64,000 nt of DNA, taken from NCBI GenBank assembly GCA_033807775.1, contig CM066327.1:75336795-75400794 (forward strand), written 5' to 3'. Below, one piece after another: positions 1 to 9,825 of this stretch. The translations under genes and the position numbers were made by a program. Origin of the DNA: Saussurea involucrata. Lineage: Eukaryota; Streptophyta; Magnoliopsida; Asterales; Asteraceae. A model generated the notes under the pieces. It was not told the DNA's origin, made no database searches, and worked only from the letters and a program-made list of their open reading frames with translations. Every line of letters begins with the position of its first letter. Position 1 is the stretch's first letter.

Positions 1-228
1 CCCCTTGATCTATGCTTGGGTCAAAATTTGATAAGTAATATGGGACATAGATCAAGTTTCTTAGAGGTTTTGTAAAGACTGTCAGAGGTTCTGAGCAATC
101 CTACAGAAGCTCTGTTTTTGTGCAGAACACTTGGTGATTAAGAATTTACATTCAGAAATAAATTAACCAGATAATAAAAGCAATGTATGTACATATTTAC
201 AGAAGATTAGATTTTACTTACAGAGGTT
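1..228 (-). other. Element A spacer after pol
   Basis: This is non-coding sequence between the pol stop codon (229-231) and the left edge. It repeats the CAGAGG/TTAGAGG words seen through the element. In C and D the matching stretch leads to an env-like gene, so one may lie further left, but none is visible here. Confidence 0.6.
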
Positions 229-3200
229 TTAACTCATGTTTATCATTCCCAACTTACCCACCAAGAAAAGAAATATTTTTTCATCTAGTGCTTTGGTGAA
301 TAAGTCTGCAAGCTGGTATTTCTGTAGGTACGAAGTGCATTTCGATAGTCCCATATTCAACATGGTGTTTCAGAAAGTGGTAACGGGTATCAATGTGCTT
401 TATTTTTTAGTGCTGTACTGGATTGGCAGAGATGGGTATGACGCTCTTTGAGTCACAGAAGATGGGAATCTTGAATATGATGTGGCCATAGTCCTTAAGC
501 TGAGTTTTCATCCACAGAACCTGGGAGCAACAGCTAGCAGCAGCAACGTATTCGGCTTCTGCTGTAGATGTGGATACGCAGTTCTGCTTCTTAGAGGTCC
601 AGCTACTACTTTACCACCTAGGAATTGACAACTCCCTGAGGTACTCTTTCTGTCGAGCTTGCATCCTCCATAATCTGAATCTGTATAAGCTTTAAGACCA
701 AAACCAGAGTTCTTCGGATACTAGAGGCCAAGATTTTTGGTCCCTTTCAGGTATCTGAAGATTCTCTTTACAGCATTATAATGTGATTCCTTTGGGTTAG
801 CTTGATATCTTGCACAGAGACATGTGGCATGCATTATGTCAGGTCTACTTGCAGTTAAGTATAACAGAGACCCAATCATTCCTCTGTAGAGCGTGCACTC
901 TATAGGTATGCCCTTTGAATCTGAGTCTAACTTATTTCCTGTGGCCATTGGAGTTCTCATTACAGAGGCATCAGAGAGACTGTATTTTGAAAGTATGTCA
1001 GAGACATATTTAGCTTGATTTATGAAAAATCCCTCTGATGATTGTTTTACTTGGGGTCCAAGGAAGAAAGTTAATTCTCCCATCATACTCATTTCAAACT
1101 CACTTTGCATGAGTTTTTCAAACTTTTTGCACTCTTCTGAATTTGTAGACCCAAAAATTATGTCGTCCACATATATTTGTACAAGCATAATTTCATCACT
1201 TTTTCGTTTATAAAACAAAGTGGTATCCGTCGTACCTCTGTCGTAACCATTATCAAGAAGAAAGGTAGAAAGTCTTTCGTACCATGCTCTTGGAGCCTGT
1301 CTCAGTCCATACAGAGCTTTTTCGAGGTAGTACACGTATTTTGGGTACTTAGAGCTTTCAAACCCTGGTGGCTGTTGGACGTATACTTCTTCTTGGATTT
1401 TTCCATTTAGAAAAGCAGATTTTACGTCTATTTGAAATACATTAAAACCTCGGTGGGCTGCGAAGGCTAAGAAGATTCTTATTGCTTCGAGCCGTGCGAC
1501 AGGGGCAAAAGTTTCATCGTAATCTATGCCTTCTTCTTGGCGATATCCCTTGGCCACCAGTCTTGCTTTGTTTCTTATGACCACTCCATCTTCATCCTTC
1601 TTATTTTCTGAAGACCCATTTAGTCCATATGGCTTGTTTTCCTCGTGGCAGAGGAACTAAAGTCCAGACTTTGTTTCGTTCAAACTGTAGAAGCTCTTCA
1701 TGCATAGCATCTACACAGTTTGGGTCGTCAAGGGCTTCAGAGATCCTTTTTGGCTCAATCACACTAATAAAGTTTGTAAAGAAACAAAAGTTAGCAGTGG
1801 CAGATCTTGTTTTTACCTTTTTAGAAGGTTCGCCGATTATAAGACTTGGAGGATGGCTCTTTGTCCACTTTGTTTTTCTTGGGAGATGGTCATCGATTTC
1901 ATCAAGTTGCTCTTCAGAGGTTTCTAATTGTTGTTCTGGTGTAGCCTCTGTCGGTGATTTTGCTTTCGTGCTTGATCCTACAGATTGTGGAATGATTGGA
2001 ATGAGTGGTGGTGTTTGTTCCCCTGAGGAAGTATAGTATGAGTCTTCTCGTTCCTCTGTTATTGGTTCCTCTGTTGGTTCTTCAGTAGCTTCTGTGGTTG
2101 TTTTCCTTGTTGTATCATCCTTTGTTGGCTCCCCCTCGGCATTTGCATCTGTAAGATTTACAGAGGAAGATGAATTGTTTAAGGGACCTGTTAGAGAGAT
2201 ACCTATTTCGTTCTGGCTGGCAGAAGGTGATTCTCCAGAGGCTCTGATGGCTCCGGCAGAGGGATCAATGTCGTCATGGAACATCTCTTGAAATAGAAGA
2301 TTTAAGTCTTCTTCTCGTGTTTTTGAGATGCCAGAGGATTCCCCTTTTAGACCGAGTTCTAAACTGATTTGTTCAGAAGTCTTCTGGAAGGTGTCGTCAA
2401 AAGAAACATTTATGCTTTCTACAATCATTCGAGACCGCAGAAGATAAACTCTGTAGGCCTTGGAAGTTGCAGAGTATCCTATGAACTTGCCTTCATCTGC
2501 CTTTACTTCAAACTTTCCTCTTGCTTCTCTATCATTTAAGACGAAGCACTTGCATCCAAATACATGGAAGAACTTGATGTTTGGTCGTCTTTTGTTGATC
2601 AAATGATATGGTGTTTTGATGTGTCTCTTTACGATGGTTGATCAATTTTGGGTATAGCAAGCGGTTGATACTGCTTCTGCCCAAAATGTCATTGGTAATC
2701 CACATGCGGTTAGCATAGTTCTGGCTGCTTCCACAAGCGTGCGATTCTTTCGTTCGACCACGCCATTCTGTTGTGGGGTGCGTGCAGCAGAGAAGTTCTG
2801 TGAAATTCCTTCTTCTGTAAGATAGGTTTCAATTACAGAGTTTTTGAATTTTGTGCCATTGTCGCTTCTCAGTTTCTGAATCCTGCACTCATACAGAACT
2901 TGGATTCTTTTCATTAGATTTATCAGTATGTTTGGAACATCTGATTTCTTTTTGACAAATTCAACCCATGTAAATCTTGAGAATTCATCGATCAAAACAA
3001 GTATATATTTCTTGCCACCTAGGCTCTGTGTAGCGATTGGACCGCAGAGGTCGACATGAAGCATGTATAAAAGCCTAGTGCAAGATATATCAGTTTTGCC
3101 TTTATGGGAAGCTCTTTTGAGTTTTCCCATTTCGCAGGCAGAGCACAAGTGATCTTTATTAAACTTAACATTTGGCAGACCTTTGACTAGATCAAGCTTT

Positions 3201-3672
3201 ACAAGTTTATCAAGAGTGTGAAAGTTTAAATGGCAGAACCTGTTGTGCCATAACCAGGCTTCTTCGCTTTTGCATGCAACAAGGCATATTTTGTCTTTCT
3301 TGTTCTTTGCATTGAAGTTCATGAGATATAGATCTCCTCTTCTTTCGGCTCGCAGAAGTTCAAGTCCTGTGTCCTCGCTCTGTAGAGAGCAAAAGGTTCT
3401 TTTGAACATTACGTCGAATCCCGTATCGCAGAGTTGACTAACACTGAGAAGATTGTGTTTAAGGCCATCAACATATGCAACTTTGCATACGGTTATATTT
3501 TCCTTCTTTATGACTCCGTAGCCTTTGATGTACCCCTTTTTATTGTCTCCAAAGGTCACAGATCCACCATCGTTCTTTTCTTTGTATGTGGATAGAAGAC
3601 CTCTGTCGCTAGTCATGTGCCTTGAGCATCCGGAGTCGAGATACCAGATTGGCACATACTGCTTCTGCAAGA
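229..3672 (-). pseudogene. pol: Element A pol polyprotein, broken
   Basis: The protease site WYLDSGCSRHM lies about ten residues into the reading frame that starts at 3670. Next come the HHCC zinc-binding region (CSACEMGK), the integrase signatures HVDLCGP, RSDNGTKFKN and PQQNGVVERKNR, the RT domain (ARLVAKGYRQEEGIDY to IYVDDIIFGST, about 1170-1570) and RNase H down to 229, ending LGMINMS. Lesions seen are a TGA at 2642-2644 in the position of an expected CGA, an extra A near 1600, a TAG at 721 in the position of the conserved TGG, and a one-base loss near 600 in the VSW segment. The gag and pol frames differ at the junction, unlike B and C. No product is expected. Confidence 0.9.
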
Positions 3673-3675
3673 CAA

Positions 3676-6600
3676 TTATAGAGTTTTAGGTACCCATATC
3701 CACATGGGTCCAGTTTTGTCAGGGGTCTTCAAGTTTGCCTTAGCATTCTTGGTCTTTATTTTAGCTTCTGTTGAAGAAACATTTTGTTTCTTCTTACCCT
3801 TGGATTTATCATTTTCTTTGGGTATAGTAAGATGACAGTGTGGACTTTTGAAGTGTTGGTTTAATTTAAACATAAGATCAAAGCAATGACAGTATTGAAT
3901 GTGCGAAGAGATTTGCTTGAACTTTTCATTGAATACATTAAATGGGGGCACAGAGGCATTACAATTTATCCTAACATTAGACTTTCTATTACAAGAAGGT
4001 TTATGTAGGCTAGATCGTTGTTTGCAAAATCCTTTGTTGAGTGCGGCCTTCTGTGTTCACCTTCTGTGGTGAACTTCTGTAGATTTCACTGTCACAGAAG
4101 AAAAAGATTTGTTAATTTTAGTCCATTTACCCTTCTATTGCCATGTTAGTTCTTCTTTAACAGATTTTAAGCGTTTTAAAATCATTGAACTCGCTGGAAT
4201 TTGAGTGGACATTGACTTCTGTAGTTTGAAATTTTCAAGCTCAAGAGAGGTTTTGGCTTGTATGCACATATCCAAAAAGTCTGGACAGATAGGAATTCCA
4301 GTGATTTTCTCCTTGGGAGGAATAGTTCTGTTAAGAACTTCAGAGGTTTGTTTAATAACCTCTGTGTCAGTAGGTCCTATCTCTGACTTAGAGTCAGTCT
4401 CTGATTCGTCAGAGGTTGAATCTTCCTCATATACAGAGGTTGAGTCACTTCATTCTCTTTCGACAGAGGCTGGACTTTCATAACATGTGTTATACTCACT
4501 TTCTTCCTTTTCTGAGGAACTATCTTCTAAGTTAACAGAAGTATCTGTTAAGGTTTCTTCAGAGAGATCTTGATCGATGGAAGATGTGCAGAGGTTTTCT
4601 TTATAGATAACAAGTTTTTCTTCTGTAATTGTTGGCTTGAACTCAGGTGCCTCTGCTGATAATTTCTTTTCAGAATTCATCATGCAGACAAATGCAACTT
4701 GAGTTTGAGTCTCGGGTTTACCAAACTTGAAGATTCCTATCTGATCTTGAGTTTTCAGATACCTCTTAGATTTGGATTCTCTTTTGACAGAGATTGAAGG
4801 TGTCAAATCTGTGTTTTCAAACCACACATTTGTCATCTTCAGAGGTTTCCTCTTGTGAGGTTCCCCATAGATTTTTTGCCTTTTACTTACAGAGAGAAGA
4901 TTTGGAAATCCAGGTTTTCTTGTATCTCCTATGTGAAATAGAGAGGACAGAGACTTGTTTCTTTTGGTTCCGGTATAAGGATCTATATCACAGAAGCCAA
5001 TTCCCCGTCTCCCTATTTGTGTGTTTATTTTTTCGTACACCTTCCGAGCATCTTGAATTTTTTTAATTTGAAGATCTCTTCTGAGTAAATATTGACAGAG
5101 GACTTCTCTTTCCTTTTGAAAATAACTTTTAAGAGCAAGGATGTTCATTATGTCGCACTCAACATCCATAAGTTCTTTAGACTTTGTTTTTAAGGGAGAA
5201 TTAAGTTCAGAAATCTTTTCTTTTAAAGGATTTATCTTTTTGTTCCAGTCCATTTCAATTTCTTCTTTTTCTTTAAAGATTTTAGCTTTTTCTTGAGTAA
5301 GAAGTCTAGCTTCTCTCTCATAGAAGGTGAGCTTTTTCTGAATATCTTCACAAGTCTTTTTCATTTCAGTGTATTCAATGTTAAGTTTAATCAAGTCATC
5401 TTCTGTAGTATTAGAGTTAGAGGTAGAAGTGGATACCTCACTGTCGGAGTCGGAGCTGACTTCTGCCATGCCACAGAATAGAGCATTCTTTGTTTCTCCT
5501 TCGTCAGAGGAAGTGTCTAACTCCCAGGTTTCTTTGTTCACCATTAGTGACTTCTGAGCATAGTATTCAGCTTTCTTTTTTGTAGAAAGCTGCATCCCTC
5601 TGAGGGAGATTTGACCTGCTCCTGCATTCGTTGGCGAAGTAACCTGGCTTTCCACAATTGTAGCATCCTTGATTCTGTGTGGAGTTTCCAGCTCTGTCGT
5701 CTGACCTCTGTCAGTCACCACTTCTTTCTGTTCGGCATTCATTTGCGTAGTGGCCTGGCTTACCACATTTGTAACACTCTTGAATTTGTGGAGTGTTGCC
5801 AGCTTTGTCTTCCGACCTCTGTCGGTCATTTCCTCTGTCATTTCTGTCACTGGACCTCTGTCGGTCCCCACTTCTGTCGTTTGACCCTTCTCTTTCTTGA
5901 TTCTCTCTTTCATATCGTTCATTACCAGATTTCTTCTGGTATCCTCTGCTGAATTCCCTAGTCAAGATAGCTAAAGATTTAGCTATCGAGGCCAGGGTCG
6001 TGTCTTCTTCTGCTGCTACTTCCTCTTCTTCTTCACTTTCTACCATCATGATTTTCTTCGTCTTCTCCTTTCTTTCCTCTTTCTTTGGTTTCTCTTTAAC
6101 CTCTGTAGTCTTACCGACCAATGCAAGAGGTGCAATGATCTGGGCTTTTGCTTGTGCTACCTGAGGCTCTTATGCTGCCAATGTTCCATAGAGGTCTGAT
6201 AGGCTCCAGGAATCTAAGTCTTGATTTGTTTGCAGAGACATAGATAACTGAAGCCATTCTTCATTCAGAGACTTCGGGAACATAACGTTGTTTTCTTCAG
6301 AGGTTCTGTGGATGCCGAACTTCTTGCACTTGTTTATTAGAGAGTTAAACCTATCATACGTAGTTTGCAGAGATTCGGTTGGCAGATCTTTAAAGGCATA
6401 GTATTCATTTATGTATTGAGCTCTGCGGTTCTTTTGGGTTTTGACTCCTCCTTCTAGTTGTTTTTCCAGTTCTTTCCATAGATCATGTGCAGATTCACAT
6501 GCATCCATGGACTGGAAAAGGTCATTTGGGATGGCCATGATCAGAATTCTCTTAGTTTTCTGAGCAACTTCGTATTTAGCCCAATCAGAATCAGACCAAT

Positions 6601-6838
6601 TTTCTTGGGTCTTTGGTTTCGTGTGTTCTGGAATTTCAGGTGTGTCGTCTGTGCTAGGAACACGAGGTACACTTATCATGGGAATGAAAGGAGGGTTACG
6701 TATATAATAAACCAATTCTTTGTCAGTACCCTCAAAGAAGTGAATCATTCGAATCTTCCATTGAGGGTATTCTTCTCTAAGAAGAGTGGGAGGTTTGGTT
6801 AAGGAACCAGCAAAGAGGAAGTTGTTTGTATTTGTCAT
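3676..6838 (-). pseudogene. gag: Element A gag, unusually long, broken
   Basis: The capsid-like part starts at 6838 (MTNTNNFLF, then YPQWKIRM and LWKELEKQLEG). It is followed by an Arg/Asp/Ser-rich stretch and two CCHC knuckles: CYKCGKPGHYANEC near 5780, and CYNCGKPGYFANEC at 5665-5624. An acidic Ser-rich and coiled-coil region (about 5450-5050) and a basic C-terminus ending WVPKTL follow. It would span about 1,050 codons, longer than the 802-codon gag of C. Stops lie at 6170-6172 (TAA), 5711-5713, 4450-4452 and near 4060 (TGA where CGA is expected) and near 4137 (TAG where CAG fits). One frameshift lies in the A run near 5580. Apart from that run the frame is continuous, so the lesions are mostly point changes. 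Confidence 0.85.
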
Positions 6839-7126
6839 TTTTAGAGAGATAAATTATCCAGAAAAAAGGTTTTAACAGCAGATTTTCCAGAGAATGAAGT
6901 GGATGCTTCGTATGAAGTTTTTAAGCTAAAAAGCTTTAAGCTGAGCACTAAAATGGTGTTTTTAACTAGAATAACAGATTCTATAAGTTTACCAAAGTTC
7001 GAATGAATCGAAGATGGCAGAAAAACAGAAACTGTTTGAATAATATGAAGAATAGGTTAAAAAACCAAGTTTCTACCAAAGATCATAGTTTTAGAGTGGA
7101 TCCCTTGATATTAAAAATCAAGGTTT
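6839..7126 (-). other. Element A 5' leader
   Basis: This is untranslated sequence between the primer site and the gag ATG. It is A/T-rich with no convincing coding potential. Confidence 0.7.
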
Positions 7127-7138
7127 GCTCTGATACCA
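7127..7138 (-). promoter_or_regulatory. Primer binding site of element A
   Basis: Read on the minus strand this is TGGTATCAGAGC, the complement of the 3' end of plant initiator methionine tRNA. It lies two bases inside the LTR edge. This fixes the LTR at 7141-7952 as the 5' LTR and the element as minus strand. Confidence 0.95.
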
Positions 7139-7140
7139 AT

Positions 7141-7952
7141 TGTTGGTTCCTGTTTGCTAAAACAATGATCTTAACTTTCAGTTAGATCAGATTGTATGGT
7201 GCGGAAGCGTATTTAAGAACTGAAAGATAATGGAAGGTAGAAGATCACACAATATCAAATAAATCAAAGAGTAAATAACATATGTTTCTCAAAGATTACT
7301 GTATTTGATATATAATAAGAACACCAAGAACTTCAAAGGATTGACAAGAAATCTGCAGTTTAATGGTGTGTGTGTTGTGAAAAGTTTAATAGAAGAGTTC
7401 ACATGAACCTTCTATTTATACTACTCATAAAGGGGACAATAAGGACTGAAGGTACAAAGACACTGTTCAGGAACAGTAGCTGAAAGGTACAAGACACAGT
7501 TCTGGAACAATTGTAGATACAACGTTCATTAAATGCTCCGTATTCAGCTTTAGGCGGAAACCTATCAGAGTTTGACACGTGGAGTTGTCAGGTCACGCCT
7601 TTGTACGATTGATCTTTAGAACCTTCGAATGGTAGGTATTGTAAGAAGCATGTCCGTCCTTGTTAAGATCTTTTGCGTGGATCTTCTTTTTGCCACAGAA
7701 GCTCTGTCAAGTATGACAGAGGCTCTGTGGTCTTGTCCGCTTAGAAGTGTCTTCTGTTGCTTCTTTTACTTCGGTCTTCTCGATTAACCCGACAGAGCCT
7801 CTGTCGAAGACTTCTGTTTTCTCAGTTACTCAGCTACTCGGCAGAGCCTCTGTCGAAGACTTTTGTCTTCTCGGTTACTCGGCTGCCTCTGTCGAAGACT
7901 TCTGTACTTAGACTATTTTCACTACTTTTAGAAACAGAGATTTGAGCTAACA
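7141..7952 (-). repeat. Element A 5' LTR (812 bp)
   Basis: The LTR is bounded by TG...CA (TGTTGGTTCC at the left, GAGCTAACA at the right). A TATAAATA box reads on the minus strand at 7413-7420. Its U3 side (right) holds a cluster of near-perfect CAGAG/CTCTG palindromes, listed separately. The edges match the solo LTR at 52637-53242, although the interiors differ. Confidence 0.9.
7790..7905. repeat. Tandem palindromic repeats in LTR A
   Basis: The core GCCTCTGTCGAAGACTTCTG starts at 7797 and recurs, with small changes, at 7846 and 7885. Around the first is CGACAGAG-C-CTCTGTCG (7790-7806), a palindrome with 8-bp arms and one central base. The second (7839-7855) is almost as good and the third keeps one arm. 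A further palindrome, ACAGAGGCTCTGT, lies near 7718. The location at the start of U3 suggests enhancer or silencer sites (inference). Confidence 0.85.
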
Positions 7953-8427
7953 GAACCCTCCCATCAACAAATAATCCTAGCTACCAATGTTGATGACTTA
8001 TCAATAATCCCAGTCAGTAATGGAGACTGAAGAACAAGAAGAAGAAGAAGAATTGCTGACTCATCCATCCAGACCCTCTTGACTTCTTCTAGTGTTAGAG
8101 GATGAAGAAAAAGAAAGAAGAGCAACAATGATCAAACAACTAGAGAGTCAACGTCTACGGGTCCCTCCTCCTCCTGGCCTAAAGTTCTTCGCCGCTGAAG
8201 AATTGGAAGAATCTGTCAGAGTTGCGCAACTCATTGATGAATGCCAAAATGATGCACAATTTGCCCTTAAGGTATCTCAGAGCTCAGTGTGTGATAAGAA
8301 ATTGAAAAAGTATCCAGTCAGGGTTCAGGAGCAACTCCTTAAGGACATTGGAAAGGTAACCCAAAAACAAAAGGTTGTCAGTGATTCCACGTTAGAATGG
8401 TGCAAAGAAAAGGTCGATCACAGATAC
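7953..8427 (+). pseudogene. Element X env-like gene, C-terminal exon, first part
   Basis: Translation resembles the start of the second env-like exon of C: an acidic Glu-rich stretch, then EDEEKERRATMIKQLESQR (C has QKRREEMIKRFEDQR), then LEWCKEKVDHRY (C has LIWCKEKIHFRY). The upstream acidic part is broken by in-frame stops and a frame change near 8030 and 8080. The frame from 8092 is open and stops only because H is inserted at 8428. Removing H and one GATAC copy rejoins it in frame with 15974, so the H insertion did the main damage here. Function unknown; see the C env-like entry. Confidence 0.8.
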
Positions 8428-9348
8428 TGTTAATGCCAAAAATCGCACCAAAGGGACAACTTAAGGTCGATGTGGATTTTAACAACTAAAGAAAGGAATC
8501 TTTCGACAAAGGCGTGCGACAAAGACAAAATGTAAATGAGACAAAGGATTTGAATACGCAGGAAAAACCTCAACGAGGAAAAAACCTGCGGACGACAGTG
8601 GATGTCGTCGCTGCACTATGGTCGCCAATCAGGGGCGATGTCCTTGGTTTTCCGGGTGCCGATCGTGCAGATATTACAATACAAATGAAGGAAAGATTTC
8701 GAAATGTAAAGTACAAATGTTTGGAATGTAAAAACAGTGTGCGTCGTGTGTGAAAACTATGTATAAACTGTTGGTCGAGAGCGAAAGTCTTGCGTCGAGA
8801 GTGATCTTCTATGAATGATCTCTTTGCTTTGAATGAATATTCTTCGAGTGTTTGTGTTTGCTTCTGTTGTTCGATGCTCTTGTTCTATCTCTCTCTCTGT
8901 GTTATCCGGTGTTGATTAGATGTCCTGAACTGATGAGTGAGCTGGGATTTTATAGTCTTTGGATGACTTTAATTGAATCATTAAGATCTTTGATGATTGT
9001 TGTAACGGTCGTCGTCTTCAATGTGAGTTTAGATGCTCATAACTGATTCCGTCGGTTATAGCCGTTTGTCCATAAATGACTTTGACTCTTGCAATAAACA
9101 CTTAAACAAATATAACAGTTGTATAACGCGTTAGTCGGTCGAGGTCGTACGGTTTTATGCGACGGTCGTGCGGAACGGGCGACGTCGAGGTCGAGTGTCA
9201 TGAGGAACTCTCGACTTACCTTTTAGGAGGGATGGCAGAGGTTCTTTGGGTCTTCGTCGAGACCTTATCTTAATACAAGGTATAACTCATGACATGCGTC
9301 TTACCTTCTCTCGTCGTGGTCGAGACCTGTGAAATTTTTGCCCAAACA
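8428..9348 (-). repeat. Element H 3' LTR (921 bp)
   Basis: This is a direct repeat of 15048-15968, with TG...CA ends and GTCG/CGAC words throughout. Differences from the other copy are scattered substitutions, for example near 8555, 8640, 8670 and 8905. Confidence 0.95.
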
Positions 9349-9349
9349 G

Positions 9350-9363
9350 TTTGCCCCCAAAAT
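9350..9363 (-). promoter_or_regulatory. Element H polypurine-type tract
   Basis: On the minus strand the bases just before the 3' LTR read TTTTGGGGGCAAAC. This is the expected place for the plus-strand primer. It is short and not pure purine, so the assignment rests mainly on position. Confidence 0.6.
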
Positions 9364-9763
9364 TTGAAAGTAGGATGGCAAATTCGAATTTTAAATTTTG
9401 CTCGTCGGGTGTTTAGGGGTCTGCGTTACAAATACCTTGGTTGTTTCGAAACCGAATTGGTTTAATTCTAACCGAATCGAGAAGTCAAAGAGAGAACGAG
9501 GTCGTGACATCATACTGACGTACGATTATGCTTACCAGCTGTCTTTAACAGGTGTCGATGATCCCTGCGGTCATACGAAGGGACGAGGGCACGTGGTGAT
9601 CATCTAAGGACTCGACCTAACATGATCGATGGCATAAATAGGGGCTATGACGAATACTTACCTTTTATGCTTTTGGAAAGAGATTTCCTTGATTCACTAG
9701 ATATTCTTCTTCGAATCCTTTCCTAATTCGCGAGGGATTATAGTGTTTTAAGGCTCAGAGTGC

Positions 9764-9772
9764 CTATATAAG
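9764..9772 (+). promoter_or_regulatory. TATA box for the opposite-strand gene of H
   Basis: CTATATAAG lies about 55 bp before the ATG at 9826, on the strand opposite to H transcription. A second weaker TATA-like site (CATAAATAG) is near 9633. This suggests that the gene has its own promoter and does not depend on the LTR. Confidence 0.6.
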
Positions 9773-9825
9773 ATATTACTTTCTCGCCTTCATCTGCATT
9801 GCTCCTCTCTTTTTCCTGACAAATA

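Larger units (their letters stand above)
1..7952 (-). mobile_element. Element A: Sirevirus-like Ty1/copia retrotransposon, 3' end off-window
   Basis: In element order (right to left) the sequence shows an LTR, a Met-tRNA primer site, a long gag and pol in the order protease, integrase, reverse transcriptase, RNase H, which is the Ty1/copia order. The copy is dead, with at least five nonsense codons and several single-base indels. It lies inside the env-like gene of element X: sequence right of its LTR resumes in X coding sequence. The base after the LTR is 7953 and the next five are GAACC. The matching target duplication would lie off the left edge, so the insertion cannot be confirmed here. 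The long gag and the family resemblance to C and D suggest Sirevirus. Confidence 0.9.

Noticed and set aside
236..2291. Several short plus-strand open frames across A pol
   Set aside because: They lie opposite conserved pol motifs and have no features of their own; they are shadows of the minus-strand gene.
7790..7905. Regularly spaced repeats that might suggest a CRISPR array
   Set aside because: Only three copies, spacers part of the same repeat, inside a plant LTR with no cas genes.
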